This document shows, one piece after another, positions 23,440-32,260 of a stretch of DNA of 64,000 nt. Position 1 is the first letter of the stretch. Each line of letters starts with the position of its first letter. The stretch lies in assembly GCF_030506325.1 (NCBI RefSeq), contig NZ_CP120683.1, forward strand, positions 5,646,501 through 5,710,500, written 5' to 3'. The DNA is from Tunicatimonas pelagia (GTDB lineage: Bacteria; Bacteroidota; Bacteroidia; Cytophagales; Cyclobacteriaceae). The notes below the pieces were generated by a model. That model saw only the letters and a list, made by a program, of their open reading frames with translations, searched no databases and was not told where the DNA came from. The position numbers were made by a program, and so were the translations under genes.

Positions 23440-24732
23440 TTACTCAGAGGCTTTTTTAGCTGGAATAGTCACTTTCACGTTGTCGATGCGATTATCGCTC
23501 ATAGACATGATCGTGAATGTGTAGGCATCAGCCGGAACTACATCTCCTTTTTCGGGTATTTCGCCGGTGAGACTTAGAATATGGCCACCGAGGGTATCAT
23601 AATCGCCTTCCGGAATATTCCATTCGTATTTCTCATTAAGATAATCAATTTCGTGTCGGGCACTAATCAGGTAGTTCTCCTCATCAATCTTAAGTTCTAC
23701 CCAGTCTTCATCGTCGTGCTCATCCTGAATCTCCCCGAAAATCTCTTCAATAATATCTTCCATACTCACAATACCGGCGGTACCACCAAACTCATCTACT
23801 ACCAGAGCCAGACTCTTGTGCTCCGTAATGAACTGAATCATTAGCTCATTGGCCGGAATTGTTTCGGGTACAATAATAATAGGAGTTAAAATTTGCTGAA
23901 CAGTAGTCGGCTTTTTAAACAGCTCCAGGGAGTGGCAGTAGCCAATAACGTTGTCGATGGTTTCTTGGTAAACCAGTATTTTAGAGTGCCCACTTTCAAT
24001 AAATGCTTCTTTCAGTTTCTCTATATCATCTTCAATATCAATTGCTACTACTTCTGTGCGAGGAATTAAGCACTCTCGTACTTTTACAGTTTTAAACTCG
24101 AGTGCGTTAGTGAAAATTTTAGCATTGATCTTGGGGGCGTTTTCATCAGTTTGCTGTTCTCGCAGCGCTTCGCTTAGGGTATTTTTTACGTAATTATTCA
24201 AATCGGTTAGGCCGAACACCGGTTTGTCGTTACGATACTCAAAGCCCAGCACATGAATGATAACCCACCGGGATACCTTATCAATAATCCAGACCGGAAA
24301 GTAGAGCAACCCGTAAATAAGTGTGAACGGTAGTGTTAGCAATGATAAAAGTCCATTGGGATCAATCAGAAAGACACTCTTGGGGGTAAACTCAGCAACG
24401 ATTAGCACCACAAAGGTGGCAATTACTGTTTGCGTAAGCAGAACCACTACATCATTATTAATGGCTGCCGGAATATGATTTACCAATAGAGGCTCTAAAA
24501 ATGTGGCTATAAAGAATGAGTAAAGCACCAGTGCCAGGTTGTTCCCAACGAGGGTAGTGCCGATAAAACGAGTGGGGTGCTGGGTGAAGTAAGAGAGGAT
24601 GCGCCCGGAGAGTGAACCTTGCTGCCCCGCCAACTCTATCCGAAGTTTATCAGCCGAGATAAAAGCAATCTCAATACCGGAGAAAAAGGCTGAGAAAAGA
24701 AGGCAAATGGCTACGATAATCAGAATGTCCAT
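23440..24732 (-). CDS. CNNM/CorC-type membrane protein with CBS pair (HlyC/CorC or GldE family)
   Basis: 430 residues. Residues 1-~190 form a DUF21/CNNM domain with about four membrane segments, including ISADKLRIELAGQQGSLSGRIL and the conserved AEFTPKSVF. A CBS pair follows at about 205-330 (VRECLIPRTEVVAID, VDEFGGTAGIVSMEDIIEEIFGEI). A CorC/HlyC-type C-terminal domain fills about 345-425 (GDYDTLGGHILSLTGEIP). Members have been linked to Mg2+ or Co2+ transport, and in Bacteroidota a close relative, GldE, is linked to gliding. I cannot separate these by eye. It lies between the 59-residue protein gene and ppiD in one block. Confidence 0.85.
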   Translation of the reverse strand: MDILIIVAICLLFSAFFSGIEIAFISADKLRIELAGQQGSLSGRILSYFTQHPTRFIGTTLVGNNLALVLYSFFIATFLEPLLVNHIPAAINNDVVVLLTQTVIATFVVLIVAEFTPKSVFLIDPNGLLSLLTLPFTLIYGLLYFPVWIIDKVSRWVIIHVLGFEYRNDKPVFGLTDLNNYVKNTLSEALREQQTDENAPKINAKIFTNALEFKTVKVRECLIPRTEVVAIDIEDDIEKLKEAFIESGHSKILVYQETIDNVIGYCHSLELFKKPTTVQQILTPIIIVPETIPANELMIQFITEHKSLALVVDEFGGTAGIVSMEDIIEEIFGEIQDEHDDEDWVELKIDEENYLISARHEIDYLNEKYEWNIPEGDYDTLGGHILSLTGEIPEKGDVVPADAYTFTIMSMSDNRIDNVKVTIPAKKASE

Positions 24733-24734
24733 TT

Positions 24735-24915
24735 ATGATGACTGATGACTAGTGATTGATGAATAATATGTACTACAATGTGATTATTAATGGTAACGTT
24801 TGAGTTTCTCTGCAAAAGAATGTAACTGTCTGAAAATCAGTGATAAATTTTCTGCAAAACAATAATTGTGAAATACTACCTTATTAATCATTACTCATCA
24901 GTCATTAATCATCAC
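24735..24915. repeat. Heptad hairpin with long loop (copy d)
   Basis: The left arm (24735-24768) lies just upstream of the CNNM gene start. The right arm (24882-24915) overlaps the stop codon of the 59-residue gene. The arms pair with about three mismatches in 21 and are separated by 113 bases of non-repetitive A/T-rich sequence, so this copy may have been split by an insertion. Confidence 0.65.
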
Positions 24916-25084
24916 TTTTTCTTCGGCGGAAATTAAACCAGAGTAACAGCCCTACTGAAATCATAAATATCCAGTAAGAATAGCTAAGACCAACCGTCAT
25001 AGTTTCGTATACGCCAATGATAAACACTCCAACGCAAAGCGAAAAAATAATATAGTCAACTAGTTTTGTATCAACTAACTTCAT
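24905..25084 (-). CDS. 59-residue membrane protein between lptC and the CNNM gene
   Basis: The ATG (complement of 25082-25084) opens 59 codons to a TAA at 24905-24907. The start lies one base after the lptC stop, so translation is probably coupled. The product has two hydrophobic segments (about 10-26 and 33-51) joined by a short ETMTVGLSYSY loop, and a basic C-terminus NFRRRKSDD. I recall small proteins of this shape next to lptC in Cytophagales, but I cannot name a family. Positions and codons look real: no in-frame interruption and good start context. Confidence 0.7.
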   Translation of the reverse strand: MKLVDTKLVDYIIFSLCVGVFIIGVYETMTVGLSYSYWIFMISVGLLLWFNFRRRKSDD

Positions 25085-25085
25085 A

Positions 25086-25616
25086 CTATTCTAAAGAAAA
25101 TACGCCGGTGGGTTTAAGAATTTCGTACGAAGAAAAATCTTCTTTAGCTTCTAGCCCTTCGCCCATCAGCAATTCACCGTCTGACTCAATTTCTACGTAA
25201 CGATCCGTATTAATGCTATGTTTATCTTTTTCCCAGTGCAGTAGTTCGGTTTCTAACTTCTCACCCGTCTCCAAGTTTTTTACCACTACCTCGCCCGTGG
25301 CGGTATATTTATTCTCTTCCTGGCTGTAGTAGCCCTGGTTGGCCTCAATGGAAGTGCTCTTCACGCCGTTTTCATCAAAAAACTCAATATAAATACCCTC
25401 GGGAAAGTTCATATCGCCGTTTCCGTATTGCAGTTGTCTTTGGGCTTGGAGTTTAATCCGCACTTGAGCCGAATCACTGTATAGAATTTCGGTGTTGGTC
25501 GCTTCCATAGTGGGGCCTTCGTACTCTTTAAAGTCTTCGGCGGTTTTACTATCGTCGTCACATGCCCCAATAAAACCGGCTATAATAAACAATAAAATGT
25601 AATACTGCTTACTCAT
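25086..25616 (-). CDS. lptC: LPS export ABC transporter periplasmic protein LptC
   Basis: The ATG at 25616 (MSKQYYILL) gives 176 residues with a lipobox IGAC; a GTG nine bases upstream is less likely. The mature part is a single LptC/OstA-type beta-jellyroll: EGPTMEATNTEILYSDSAQVRIKL, FPEGIYIEFFDENG, SIEANQGYYSQEENKYTATGEVVVKN, and KLETELLHWEKDKHSINT. LptC links the inner-membrane LptBFG complex to LptA in LPS transport. In Bacteroidota it is often a lipoprotein, as here. It starts a transcription unit downstream of the terminator at 25657-25703. Confidence 0.9.
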   Translation of the reverse strand: MSKQYYILLFIIAGFIGACDDDSKTAEDFKEYEGPTMEATNTEILYSDSAQVRIKLQAQRQLQYGNGDMNFPEGIYIEFFDENGVKSTSIEANQGYYSQEENKYTATGEVVVKNLETGEKLETELLHWEKDKHSINTDRYVEIESDGELLMGEGLEAKEDFSSYEILKPTGVFSLE

Positions 25617-25656
25617 AAACAACACACGGTGCTAGATTCTTACTATTCCTTCTGAC

Positions 25657-25703
25657 GAAAAAAAGCCATTTCCCGTTGCAGACTTTGCTAACAGGAAATG
25701 GCT
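25657..25703 (-). terminator. Rho-independent terminator after the TPR gene
   Basis: GGAAATGGCT (25694-25703) and AGCCATTTCC (25664-25673) are perfect 10-bp complements with a 20-base loop. On the minus strand the stem runs into seven T (25658-25664). It separates the TPR gene from lptC, so lptC should have its own promoter. Confidence 0.85.
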
Positions 25704-25723
25704 CACATTTTAAAGACTAATGC

Positions 25724-27046
25724 TTAGTCGCGGGTTCGGATGGTTACAGTTTCGCCAACCCAGCATCCCACAGTAATTTGGTCACCTACCTCTTTGTTGT
25801 AGGTGAACACTTCCTCCTTAGAAGGAAACTGCTCTTTAGCATTGGCCATTGCTGATGAATTACCTGCTTTGCGGTACATTTCGTAAGCAGCGATAAATAC
25901 GGCTCGGTCTTGCACCACATCTTGCCCGCCCTTACACTGGTCATAACTCTGCATGTACATTCCACCAATAGTTGAGTAAGCTTTTCCGGCTAATGCATCA
26001 TCCATGTTAGCCGCTTGCAGAAAATGCTTACGTGCGGTAGATCTTTGTCCTTCTTTAAGGGCAATGGTTCCCAAGTCAAAAGTAATATCAGCCTTTTGTT
26101 CGTCGTTAGAAGAGATTTCAATTGCCTTATTAAACCACTCTTTGGCTTTATCGTAATCTTCGGCTACCATAGCGCGGGTTCCGAGGGCTTTGGCTAAACC
26201 AGGATCTTCTTCACCATTATCAAACAGGGTTTCTGCCGCAGTCATAAAGAAGTCTTGGTCGGTACAGGAAGAAGCCAGTGATAGTGAAATAACTCGCTTA
26301 GCTAAATCTACATCGCTAGGATTTTGCTCTAACTTGGGCATCAGCTTCTGCTGAATCTGATCGCAGCTCATGGTAAAGAACCCAGCGAAGATACTATCAA
26401 TATTCTCACCCGCTTGGGCGTATTTACCGGCATTTTTTCCACCCGCAGCCACTTGCTTTTCTATCATTTGCCCCAGGCGATCGTAATAATCTAGCAGCTG
26501 CTCATCGTTAATCTCGCCCTTTTCGTATCGGTTCTTTAGCACCGACATAAAAGGGACAATGTTGTAGTAAACTAGCACATCATCACTTTCGTCCATTGCG
26601 CTGGTGAACAACTCCATTAGGCGACCGTACTCACTAGGGTCTTTATATAGTAGTTTAAATGCAGTGTTTGCCTTACGATTAGCAACATCGGCGGCATCTT
26701 CTCCTTCAAAGTACTGGAGGCGTAAATCATACATTTGTAGTGCCTTGCTAATATATTCTTCTTTCTTAGCGGCATCAGATTCTTTTTCAGCCAGTTCTTC
26801 GTAAATGGTGGCACCATCTACGTAGATAGCAGGGTTAAGATCAGGAGCATTTTCGTGCAACCACGTAATAGGCTCTACAGCGGCTTCGTAGTTTTTTTGC
26901 TTTTTGGCATCGGTGTACAGCACGTAGTTGGTTTGTGCAGTCGATTTATCTTCGGGCCAATTGAAGTTTTGGGCCTTTAATCCGGCGGTCGTAATGAGTA
27001 GAAACAATACCGACCAAAAAGCAGTAGAACAAGCTCTGTATTTCAT
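25724..27046 (-). CDS. Periplasmic or outer-membrane TPR protein
   Basis: 440 residues with a signal peptide (1-25, ending GLKAQ). The mature chain is helical with tetratricopeptide-like repeats, clearest at about 270-370 (DYDKAKEWFNKAIEISSNDEQ, TARKHFLQAANMDD, AGKAYSTIGGMYMQ). The C-terminus ends WVGETVTIRTRD. A protein of this type regularly lies between the coaX/outer-membrane-protein pair and lptC in this phylum. A scaffold role in envelope assembly is likely but not shown. Confidence 0.8.
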   Translation of the reverse strand: MKYRACSTAFWSVLFLLITTAGLKAQNFNWPEDKSTAQTNYVLYTDAKKQKNYEAAVEPITWLHENAPDLNPAIYVDGATIYEELAEKESDAAKKEEYISKALQMYDLRLQYFEGEDAADVANRKANTAFKLLYKDPSEYGRLMELFTSAMDESDDVLVYYNIVPFMSVLKNRYEKGEINDEQLLDYYDRLGQMIEKQVAAGGKNAGKYAQAGENIDSIFAGFFTMSCDQIQQKLMPKLEQNPSDVDLAKRVISLSLASSCTDQDFFMTAAETLFDNGEEDPGLAKALGTRAMVAEDYDKAKEWFNKAIEISSNDEQKADITFDLGTIALKEGQRSTARKHFLQAANMDDALAGKAYSTIGGMYMQSYDQCKGGQDVVQDRAVFIAAYEMYRKAGNSSAMANAKEQFPSKEEVFTYNKEVGDQITVGCWVGETVTIRTRD

Positions 27047-27349
27047 GATATTCTTTTTGGTTAAACTATTTATTTAAATTATACAATTCGCAGAGAATAA
27101 TACTTAATTCAAAAACAATTCCGATTCATTGCAAATATGACAATGTAAGCTTTATTCTTTAGACGAAACGTAAATATAATACAATTTTTGTAGAATATAG
27201 AAAGATGCGGAGGGCAAATTCATTAGAAAATTGCCTCTAACTCGTCTAAAGGTAAACAAGTTTGATACCAAAGTTGCACCTGAATAATGAACTTGGCAAG
27301 AATGTAACCGCTTGTATGCCAAAATGTTGATAAGCTGTTATGAAAAATA
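27047..27349. other. 303-bp spacer between the TPR and outer-membrane protein genes
   Basis: A/T-rich, no gene seen. On the minus strand CATATTTG (27132-27139) is one base from the -7 box TAnnTTTG and lies 86 bases before the TPR start, so a promoter for that gene is plausible. No matching -33 TTG was identified at the right distance. Confidence 0.35.
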
Positions 27350-28615
27350 TTAGTCAAATTTTCGGCGAATAAACCAGCGATCATTAAACGTAATACCTGC
27401 CGAAACTTTAAAATAGTCTTCTCGGATTAATCCGGCATCTACCGTACCCCGTCGGCCTAATTCTAAGGAAATATTGGTGCTGGAAAGGTTGCTCATAGGT
27501 AAGGAAAAGCCTAGGTTTAGACCAAAATCGGTAATTTGGCGGTCTTCTACTGCAAAGGGCGTATTGCGGTAGAAAAACCCAAGTCGGTAGGCCATCCGAG
27601 CTAAGTAACTATTAATAGAGCTAATGTTAGGAATCAACTGCCCACCTACGGCGAGTTCGTAGCTATTCCGCATTCCGTCGTTACCACCGCTAAACGATTG
27701 ATAACTTTCCCAAGGCTGGGTCAAAAAATCCACACCTATCAAGTACTTTAGCGATTTCTCCACAGAAATGCCTACTCCTAGTCGCGAAGGTAAGGTAATA
27801 CTGCCACCGATTGAATCAATAGTTTCACTTTGTGTAAAACGAGGATCGGGTGGAATGGTACTAAGTATCACTTCGCGGGTGGCTCGTACTTGAGTTTCAG
27901 GCTGATACGTAGCCCCTAAGTTGAGTAGCGTTTGGTCGCCTATTTTTATTCCGTACGATATACTCGGCTCAAAGAGCAGGTCAGAGTAGTAGATTTGGTC
28001 TTCCAACTCGGTACGCTGCCCGGAGAGATCATTCACCAATATCGTTCTGGTTTCGGTAATAGGGCCAAACAAATAACTTACTCGTACCCCAATTCCTAGG
28101 CCGCCTACTATTCTAAATCCACTGGAGAAAGAAGCCACATTAAGCCCTCCATCACCATTAATCACCTGAATACCTTCGTCAGAAGTGCCACCAATGGCAA
28201 GAGCTTCTTCAATGCGATAGCTGACTACACTAAACGGGGCTACTCCTAAACTCATTGTCCACCGATTAGGAATGATCGGAAAGGAAAATACCCCGTAGCG
28301 TAACCCACCGTTGGTTTGGCTAACGCTCTCTTCTTCGCGCTGCACGTTATTCTGCTCCAGGCTAAACGCTACATCGAACGAAGTAAGGTTGTTCTTGTAC
28401 AGAAAAGAAGGGTTCATATAGTTGATAAACAGGGCATTTCCGCTGCCGATACCAATACCACCCATGCCTTGGTTGTGTACTAAGGTGGGGCGGATCAAAC
28501 TTCCTATTCCTTGCGATGAGTACGGGGAGACACCAATTTGTGCTTGGGCTGAAACCACGAAGCCTGCCAAGCCGACGAGCAAAAAAGCGCACAGAAAAAT
28601 GCTACTAACCCTCAT
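27350..28615 (-). CDS. Outer-membrane beta-barrel protein
   Basis: 421 residues, signal peptide 1-25 (ending SAQAQ). After an N-terminal plug-like stretch (SPYSSQGIGSL, NPSFLYKNNLTSFDVAF) the chain has many alternating amphipathic strands and ends in ...VSAGITFNDRWFIRRKF, typical of a barrel. The N-terminal layout (GMGGIGIG, alternation with NALFINYMNPSF) is that of FadL-like or Bacteroidota PorV-like barrels, but no ligand can be named. The start overlaps coaX by 11 bp, so the two are translated together. There is no T9SS sorting domain. Confidence 0.75.
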   Translation of the reverse strand: MRVSSIFLCAFLLVGLAGFVVSAQAQIGVSPYSSQGIGSLIRPTLVHNQGMGGIGIGSGNALFINYMNPSFLYKNNLTSFDVAFSLEQNNVQREEESVSQTNGGLRYGVFSFPIIPNRWTMSLGVAPFSVVSYRIEEALAIGGTSDEGIQVINGDGGLNVASFSSGFRIVGGLGIGVRVSYLFGPITETRTILVNDLSGQRTELEDQIYYSDLLFEPSISYGIKIGDQTLLNLGATYQPETQVRATREVILSTIPPDPRFTQSETIDSIGGSITLPSRLGVGISVEKSLKYLIGVDFLTQPWESYQSFSGGNDGMRNSYELAVGGQLIPNISSINSYLARMAYRLGFFYRNTPFAVEDRQITDFGLNLGFSLPMSNLSSTNISLELGRRGTVDAGLIREDYFKVSAGITFNDRWFIRRKFD

Positions 28616-29333
28616 ATTGTACTATACTGTTTAATCCTATCAATACTAGTTCCGGAATATAGATGTGATCCGAAAAGAGCCACGGCTGAAGATATTTAAT
28701 ATCACCTCCGCAGGCTACGACTTGCAAAGCTGCAAATTTGTCGGCATACCTCCGAATTATTTGATCAATTTCCGCAGCCATTCCTACCAATCCTCCACTT
28801 TTCAGACCTTCTTCGGTGGTTTTACCAATAAAAGCAAGCTTTTTACTTGCTTCGGGCGATGCTACCGATACTAACGGTAGGCGAGCGGTAAAAGTGTGCA
28901 TCGCCTGCCAACGCATACGTAAACCGGGCGAGATGTTGCCCCCCAAGTAGCAACCTTTGTCGGTCAGCAAATCATACGTAACACAAGTACCAGCATCAAT
29001 TATCAACAGATTCCGATCCGGAAATTGCGCCTGAGCCCCAGCTACCGCTGCAATACGGTCGGTGCCCAACGTAGTAGGAGTATGGTAACTATTCTGAAAG
29101 GGCAGGGGAGTAGTGCCATCGAGCACAACCAAGCGAGAACTAGCGGGCACAATTTTGTTGAGCTGCTGGGCGTGGGCAGATACGGAAGATACAATGATCC
29201 GATCCGGTGGATGCTGATGCATTCGGGCCGATAATTCTGCTATATCAGTTTTGGATTGTAGCTCGATTAATTGGTGGTGGTCAAACCAGCCGGCCTTCAT
29301 ATGGGTATTGCCAATATCAATAGCTAAGTTCAT
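28605..29333 (-). CDS. coaX: Type III pantothenate kinase
   Basis: 242 residues, the usual length. It phosphorylates pantothenate in the first step of coenzyme A synthesis. The ATP-binding motif AIDIGNTHMKAG is near the N-terminus (residues 4-15). The catalytic region LGTDRIAAVAGA (about 93-104) and IIDAGTCVTYDLL with GGNISPG are present, including the acidic residues of the active site. It is the first gene of the minus-strand block. Type III kinases use K+ or NH4+ and are not inhibited by CoA. Confidence 0.95.
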   Translation of the reverse strand: MNLAIDIGNTHMKAGWFDHHQLIELQSKTDIAELSARMHQHPPDRIIVSSVSAHAQQLNKIVPASSRLVVLDGTTPLPFQNSYHTPTTLGTDRIAAVAGAQAQFPDRNLLIIDAGTCVTYDLLTDKGCYLGGNISPGLRMRWQAMHTFTARLPLVSVASPEASKKLAFIGKTTEEGLKSGGLVGMAAEIDQIIRRYADKFAALQVVACGGDIKYLQPWLFSDHIYIPELVLIGLNSIVQYEG

Positions 29334-29391
29334 GAAAATATGCTAATCTGTTGGTGTTTCTCGCTTACTTTGGTAATTTGCTTGCGCCTCT

Positions 29392-29412
29392 TTTTGGGAA
29401 ATTTACCCAAAA
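29392..29412. promoter_or_regulatory. Inverted repeat between coaX and the antiporter gene
   Basis: TTTTGGG (29392-29398) and CCCAAAA (29406-29412) flank AAATTTA. The dyad lies in the 204-bp divergent spacer, 59 bp from coaX and 126 bp from nhaD. It could be an operator for a dimeric regulator. Nothing else supports it. Confidence 0.3.
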
Positions 29413-29537
29413 TAGTAAAACTGCTTATTTTTCAGATACAACACAGATGGTGGCTGATAGATTGAAGTAGCAAATTTATTTTTCTGCTACCTTCTACCCA
29501 GGCCAAAACATCTTCCGAAGATAACTAACCTTATTCA

Positions 29538-31055
29538 ATGAAGCGATTGGTGCTCAGTGCTATATTTTCATTACTACTTTGCTCGGTTTATACTCCCTCT
29601 TATTCCTTAGATCAGCACCAAGAAGTCCCGGTTCAGCTTGTTCAGCATCAGGAAGAAGAACATCCAAATCAGGAAGCCCACCACGCCGAGGGGGAAGAAC
29701 ATGCCGAGGGACACGGGGAAGAGCACGCGGCAGCTCCCGCTTGGACAGTCATTCCGTTTGCGCTGTTGCTGTTGATGATTGCCACTGGGCCGCTGTTCTA
29801 CGAACATTTCTGGCATAAAAACTACCCTCTTTTGGCGGTGCTGCTGGCCGCAATTGTTATTTCTTACTACATTTTTATATTAGGAAACACCGGTGAACCC
29901 GTTCACGCCCTGTTTGAGTACCTACAATTTATTGCGCTACTCTCATCCCTATTCATTGCCTCCGGAGGTATTCTAATAAAAATTGATCGGAAAGCTACTC
30001 CCATTATTAACTCCGCCATCCTGTTGATTGGCTCGGTTATTTCTAACCTGATTGGCACTACCGGAGCATCCATGCTGCTAATTCGCCCGTATATTCGGCT
30101 TAATCAACACCGGATTCGGTCGTACCATATTATCTTCTTCATTTTTATGGTAAGTAACGTAGGTGGAGCCCTCACGCCTATTGGCGATCCCCCTTTGTTC
30201 TTGGGTTTTTTACGAGGGGTTCCTTTTTTCTGGACAATCTCGCACGTGGTTCTCGAGTGGGTCTTTGCCTTAGGGGTGCTAGTGGCTGTGTTTTTTATTC
30301 TGGACAAGCGGAATGTTTCAGAGCCAAATGGTGACGATGAGGAACAATCGCATACGGGGAAAATTAGTGTGATTGGCAAGCGAAATTTTGTGTGGTTGGC
30401 CGTGGTTATTGCGGCGGTATTCATCGACCCTAATAAAATTGAGTGGTTGCCCCACATCAATTACCACGGCACCCGTTTCTCCTTTGTGCGGGAGCTAATT
30501 ATGTTTGCGGTGGCATTTTTATCCTTCCGCCTGGCTAAGAAAGAGGCGATAAAAGGGAATGAGTTTAGCTTTGAGCCTATCCGGGAGGTCGCCTTTATTT
30601 TTATCGGCATTTTTGGTACCATGATGCCTGCCTTAGAACTAGTAGGGGACTTTGCTAAATCGGATGCAGGCCGGGATTTGATTACGCACAATACGTTGTA
30701 CTGGGGTACCGGAATTCTATCAGGTTTTCTGGACAATGCCCCCACATACCTGAATTTCTTAGCAGCAGCAATGGCCTCGGTAGGGGCTAGCGTGAATGAT
30801 TCGCAAGATGTGCTGGCTTTCTCTCAGGGAGAGTACGCTGATAGTATTATGAACCTGATGGCAATTTCGGTAGCAGCCGTATTTTTTGGTGCCATGAGCT
30901 ACATTGGTAATGGACCTAACTTTATGGTAAAATCTATTGCTGAGCAAGTCGGTATTCGGATGCCCTCATTCTTCGGCTACATTATCCGGTTCTCGCTGCC
31001 GATTCTGTTGCCTATTTTGCTGCTGGTTTGGCTGATCTTCTTTGCCTTCCACTGA
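29538..31055 (+). CDS. nhaD: NhaD-type sodium/proton antiporter with His/Glu-rich N-terminal segment
   Basis: 505 residues. A signal-like first helix (1-23) is followed by a His-, Glu- and Gln-rich segment at 25-66 (EEHPNQEAHHAEGEEHAEGHGEEH). It would face the periplasm and may bind metal ions or sense pH. The rest has about twelve membrane segments and NhaD/ion-transporter landmarks SNLIGTTGASMLLIRPYIR, SNVGGALTPIGDPP and SGFLDNAPTYLNFLA. NhaD exchanges Na+ or Li+ for H+ at alkaline pH. The last 90 bases overlap the recF gene on the other strand. Confidence 0.85.
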   Translation: MKRLVLSAIFSLLLCSVYTPSYSLDQHQEVPVQLVQHQEEEHPNQEAHHAEGEEHAEGHGEEHAAAPAWTVIPFALLLLMIATGPLFYEHFWHKNYPLLAVLLAAIVISYYIFILGNTGEPVHALFEYLQFIALLSSLFIASGGILIKIDRKATPIINSAILLIGSVISNLIGTTGASMLLIRPYIRLNQHRIRSYHIIFFIFMVSNVGGALTPIGDPPLFLGFLRGVPFFWTISHVVLEWVFALGVLVAVFFILDKRNVSEPNGDDEEQSHTGKISVIGKRNFVWLAVVIAAVFIDPNKIEWLPHINYHGTRFSFVRELIMFAVAFLSFRLAKKEAIKGNEFSFEPIREVAFIFIGIFGTMMPALELVGDFAKSDAGRDLITHNTLYWGTGILSGFLDNAPTYLNFLAAAMASVGASVNDSQDVLAFSQGEYADSIMNLMAISVAAVFFGAMSYIGNGPNFMVKSIAEQVGIRMPSFFGYIIRFSLPILLPILLLVWLIFFAFH

Positions 31056-32156
31056 TGTTTCAGTGACCTCACCTTTCTGAACTACAAAATATTTCTTTTC
31101 CCCCTCAATATTTCCGAAAATGCTTCGGGTGCGCTCGGGGCGGGCATCGGTAACGAATAGTTGCCCAAACGACTGTTGCACTACCATTTCGGTAAGTTTG
31201 CCAATCCGAAAATCGTCTAGCTTATCAAAAATATCATCCAGTAGTAAAATAGGCTTAAGCTGCTTTTTGTCGCGTAGCACATCAAACTGAGCCAGTTTCA
31301 ACGCAATTACAAAGGATTTTTGCTGGCCCTGCGAGCCGTAGCGTTTGGTCGGAAAGTCATCAATCCGAAAATCATAATCGTCGCGGTGCACGCCCCGAGT
31401 AGAGCGTTGTAGCACTAAATCTTTCCGGTAGGCTTTGTAAAAGGCGGAACGGTAGTCTGCCTCGGCAAAGTGAGAAGTATAGCGTATGCCTACCTCTTCT
31501 TTCTTTCCTGAAAGATTATTGTAGTGACGGCTAAAGTGCGGAATAAATATTTCGAGAAAGTCGGCTCGCTTGTGGTACAACCGATGCCCGACATCCAGCA
31601 ACTGATCGCTGTAGGAGTCGAGCAAGTCCGAATCGTAGGTATTACGCTCGGCAAACTGTTTTAGCAGCGCATTACGTTGTCGCAGCAGGTGGTTGTAGCT
31701 CATGAAGTCTATCAAATAATCAGGGTCAATTTGCGACAAAAGCCCATCGAAGAAACGGCGGCGCAACTCACTCGCTCCCCGAATCAGATCAGTATCATCC
31801 GGTGAAATTAGCACGACCGGAAAGTGGCCAATATGCTCGCTCAGTTTCTCATAGTGAATCCGACTATTCTGAACCTGCTTTTTCTGACCGCGTTGCCAAC
31901 TACAGCTCACTGTGTAGTGTTGCTTCTCCCGAAAGAATACTCCTTTTACGAGAAAATAAGGTGCGCCGTGTCGGACATTCTGCGTTTCTACGCTGCTAAA
32001 TGCACTTTTAGTCACCGATAGGTAGTAAATTGCATCTAGCAGATTAGTCTTGCCACTACCATTTTCTCCTAGAATACAGTTAATCTGCGACGAGAAATCC
32101 AGGGATAGTTCTTCGTAGTTCTTATAGTTGAGCAAATGGATTTTTTCCAGCTTCAT
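30966..32156 (-). CDS. recF: DNA replication and repair protein RecF
   Basis: 396 residues. RecF is an SMC-like ATPase that loads RecA at single-strand gaps. Walker A is GENGSGKTN (30-38); the ABC-type signature region and Walker B (PILLLDDIFDKLDD, followed by FVTDARPERT) are intact. The N-terminus MKLEKIHLLNYKNYE is typical. The final ~30 residues (from about 368) are a Gln/Asn/Arg-rich tail after the normal fold end, encoded within the last 90 bases of the antiporter gene on the other strand. It is divergent from pdhA. Confidence 0.95.
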   Translation of the reverse strand: MKLEKIHLLNYKNYEELSLDFSSQINCILGENGSGKTNLLDAIYYLSVTKSAFSSVETQNVRHGAPYFLVKGVFFREKQHYTVSCSWQRGQKKQVQNSRIHYEKLSEHIGHFPVVLISPDDTDLIRGASELRRRFFDGLLSQIDPDYLIDFMSYNHLLRQRNALLKQFAERNTYDSDLLDSYSDQLLDVGHRLYHKRADFLEIFIPHFSRHYNNLSGKKEEVGIRYTSHFAEADYRSAFYKAYRKDLVLQRSTRGVHRDDYDFRIDDFPTKRYGSQGQQKSFVIALKLAQFDVLRDKKQLKPILLLDDIFDKLDDFRIGKLTEMVVQQSFGQLFVTDARPERTRSIFGNIEGEKKYFVVQKGEVTETSVEGKEDQPNQQQNRQQNRQREPDNVAEE

Positions 32157-32260
32157 GCCTTCTTTGTTCGTGTTTTTGTATTAATTTGCGCGAACGTAAA
32201 CAGGATAACCTTTCGGCACGTTACACTCTTGTAGCACTTTTATCTAAGCAAGTAATTATT

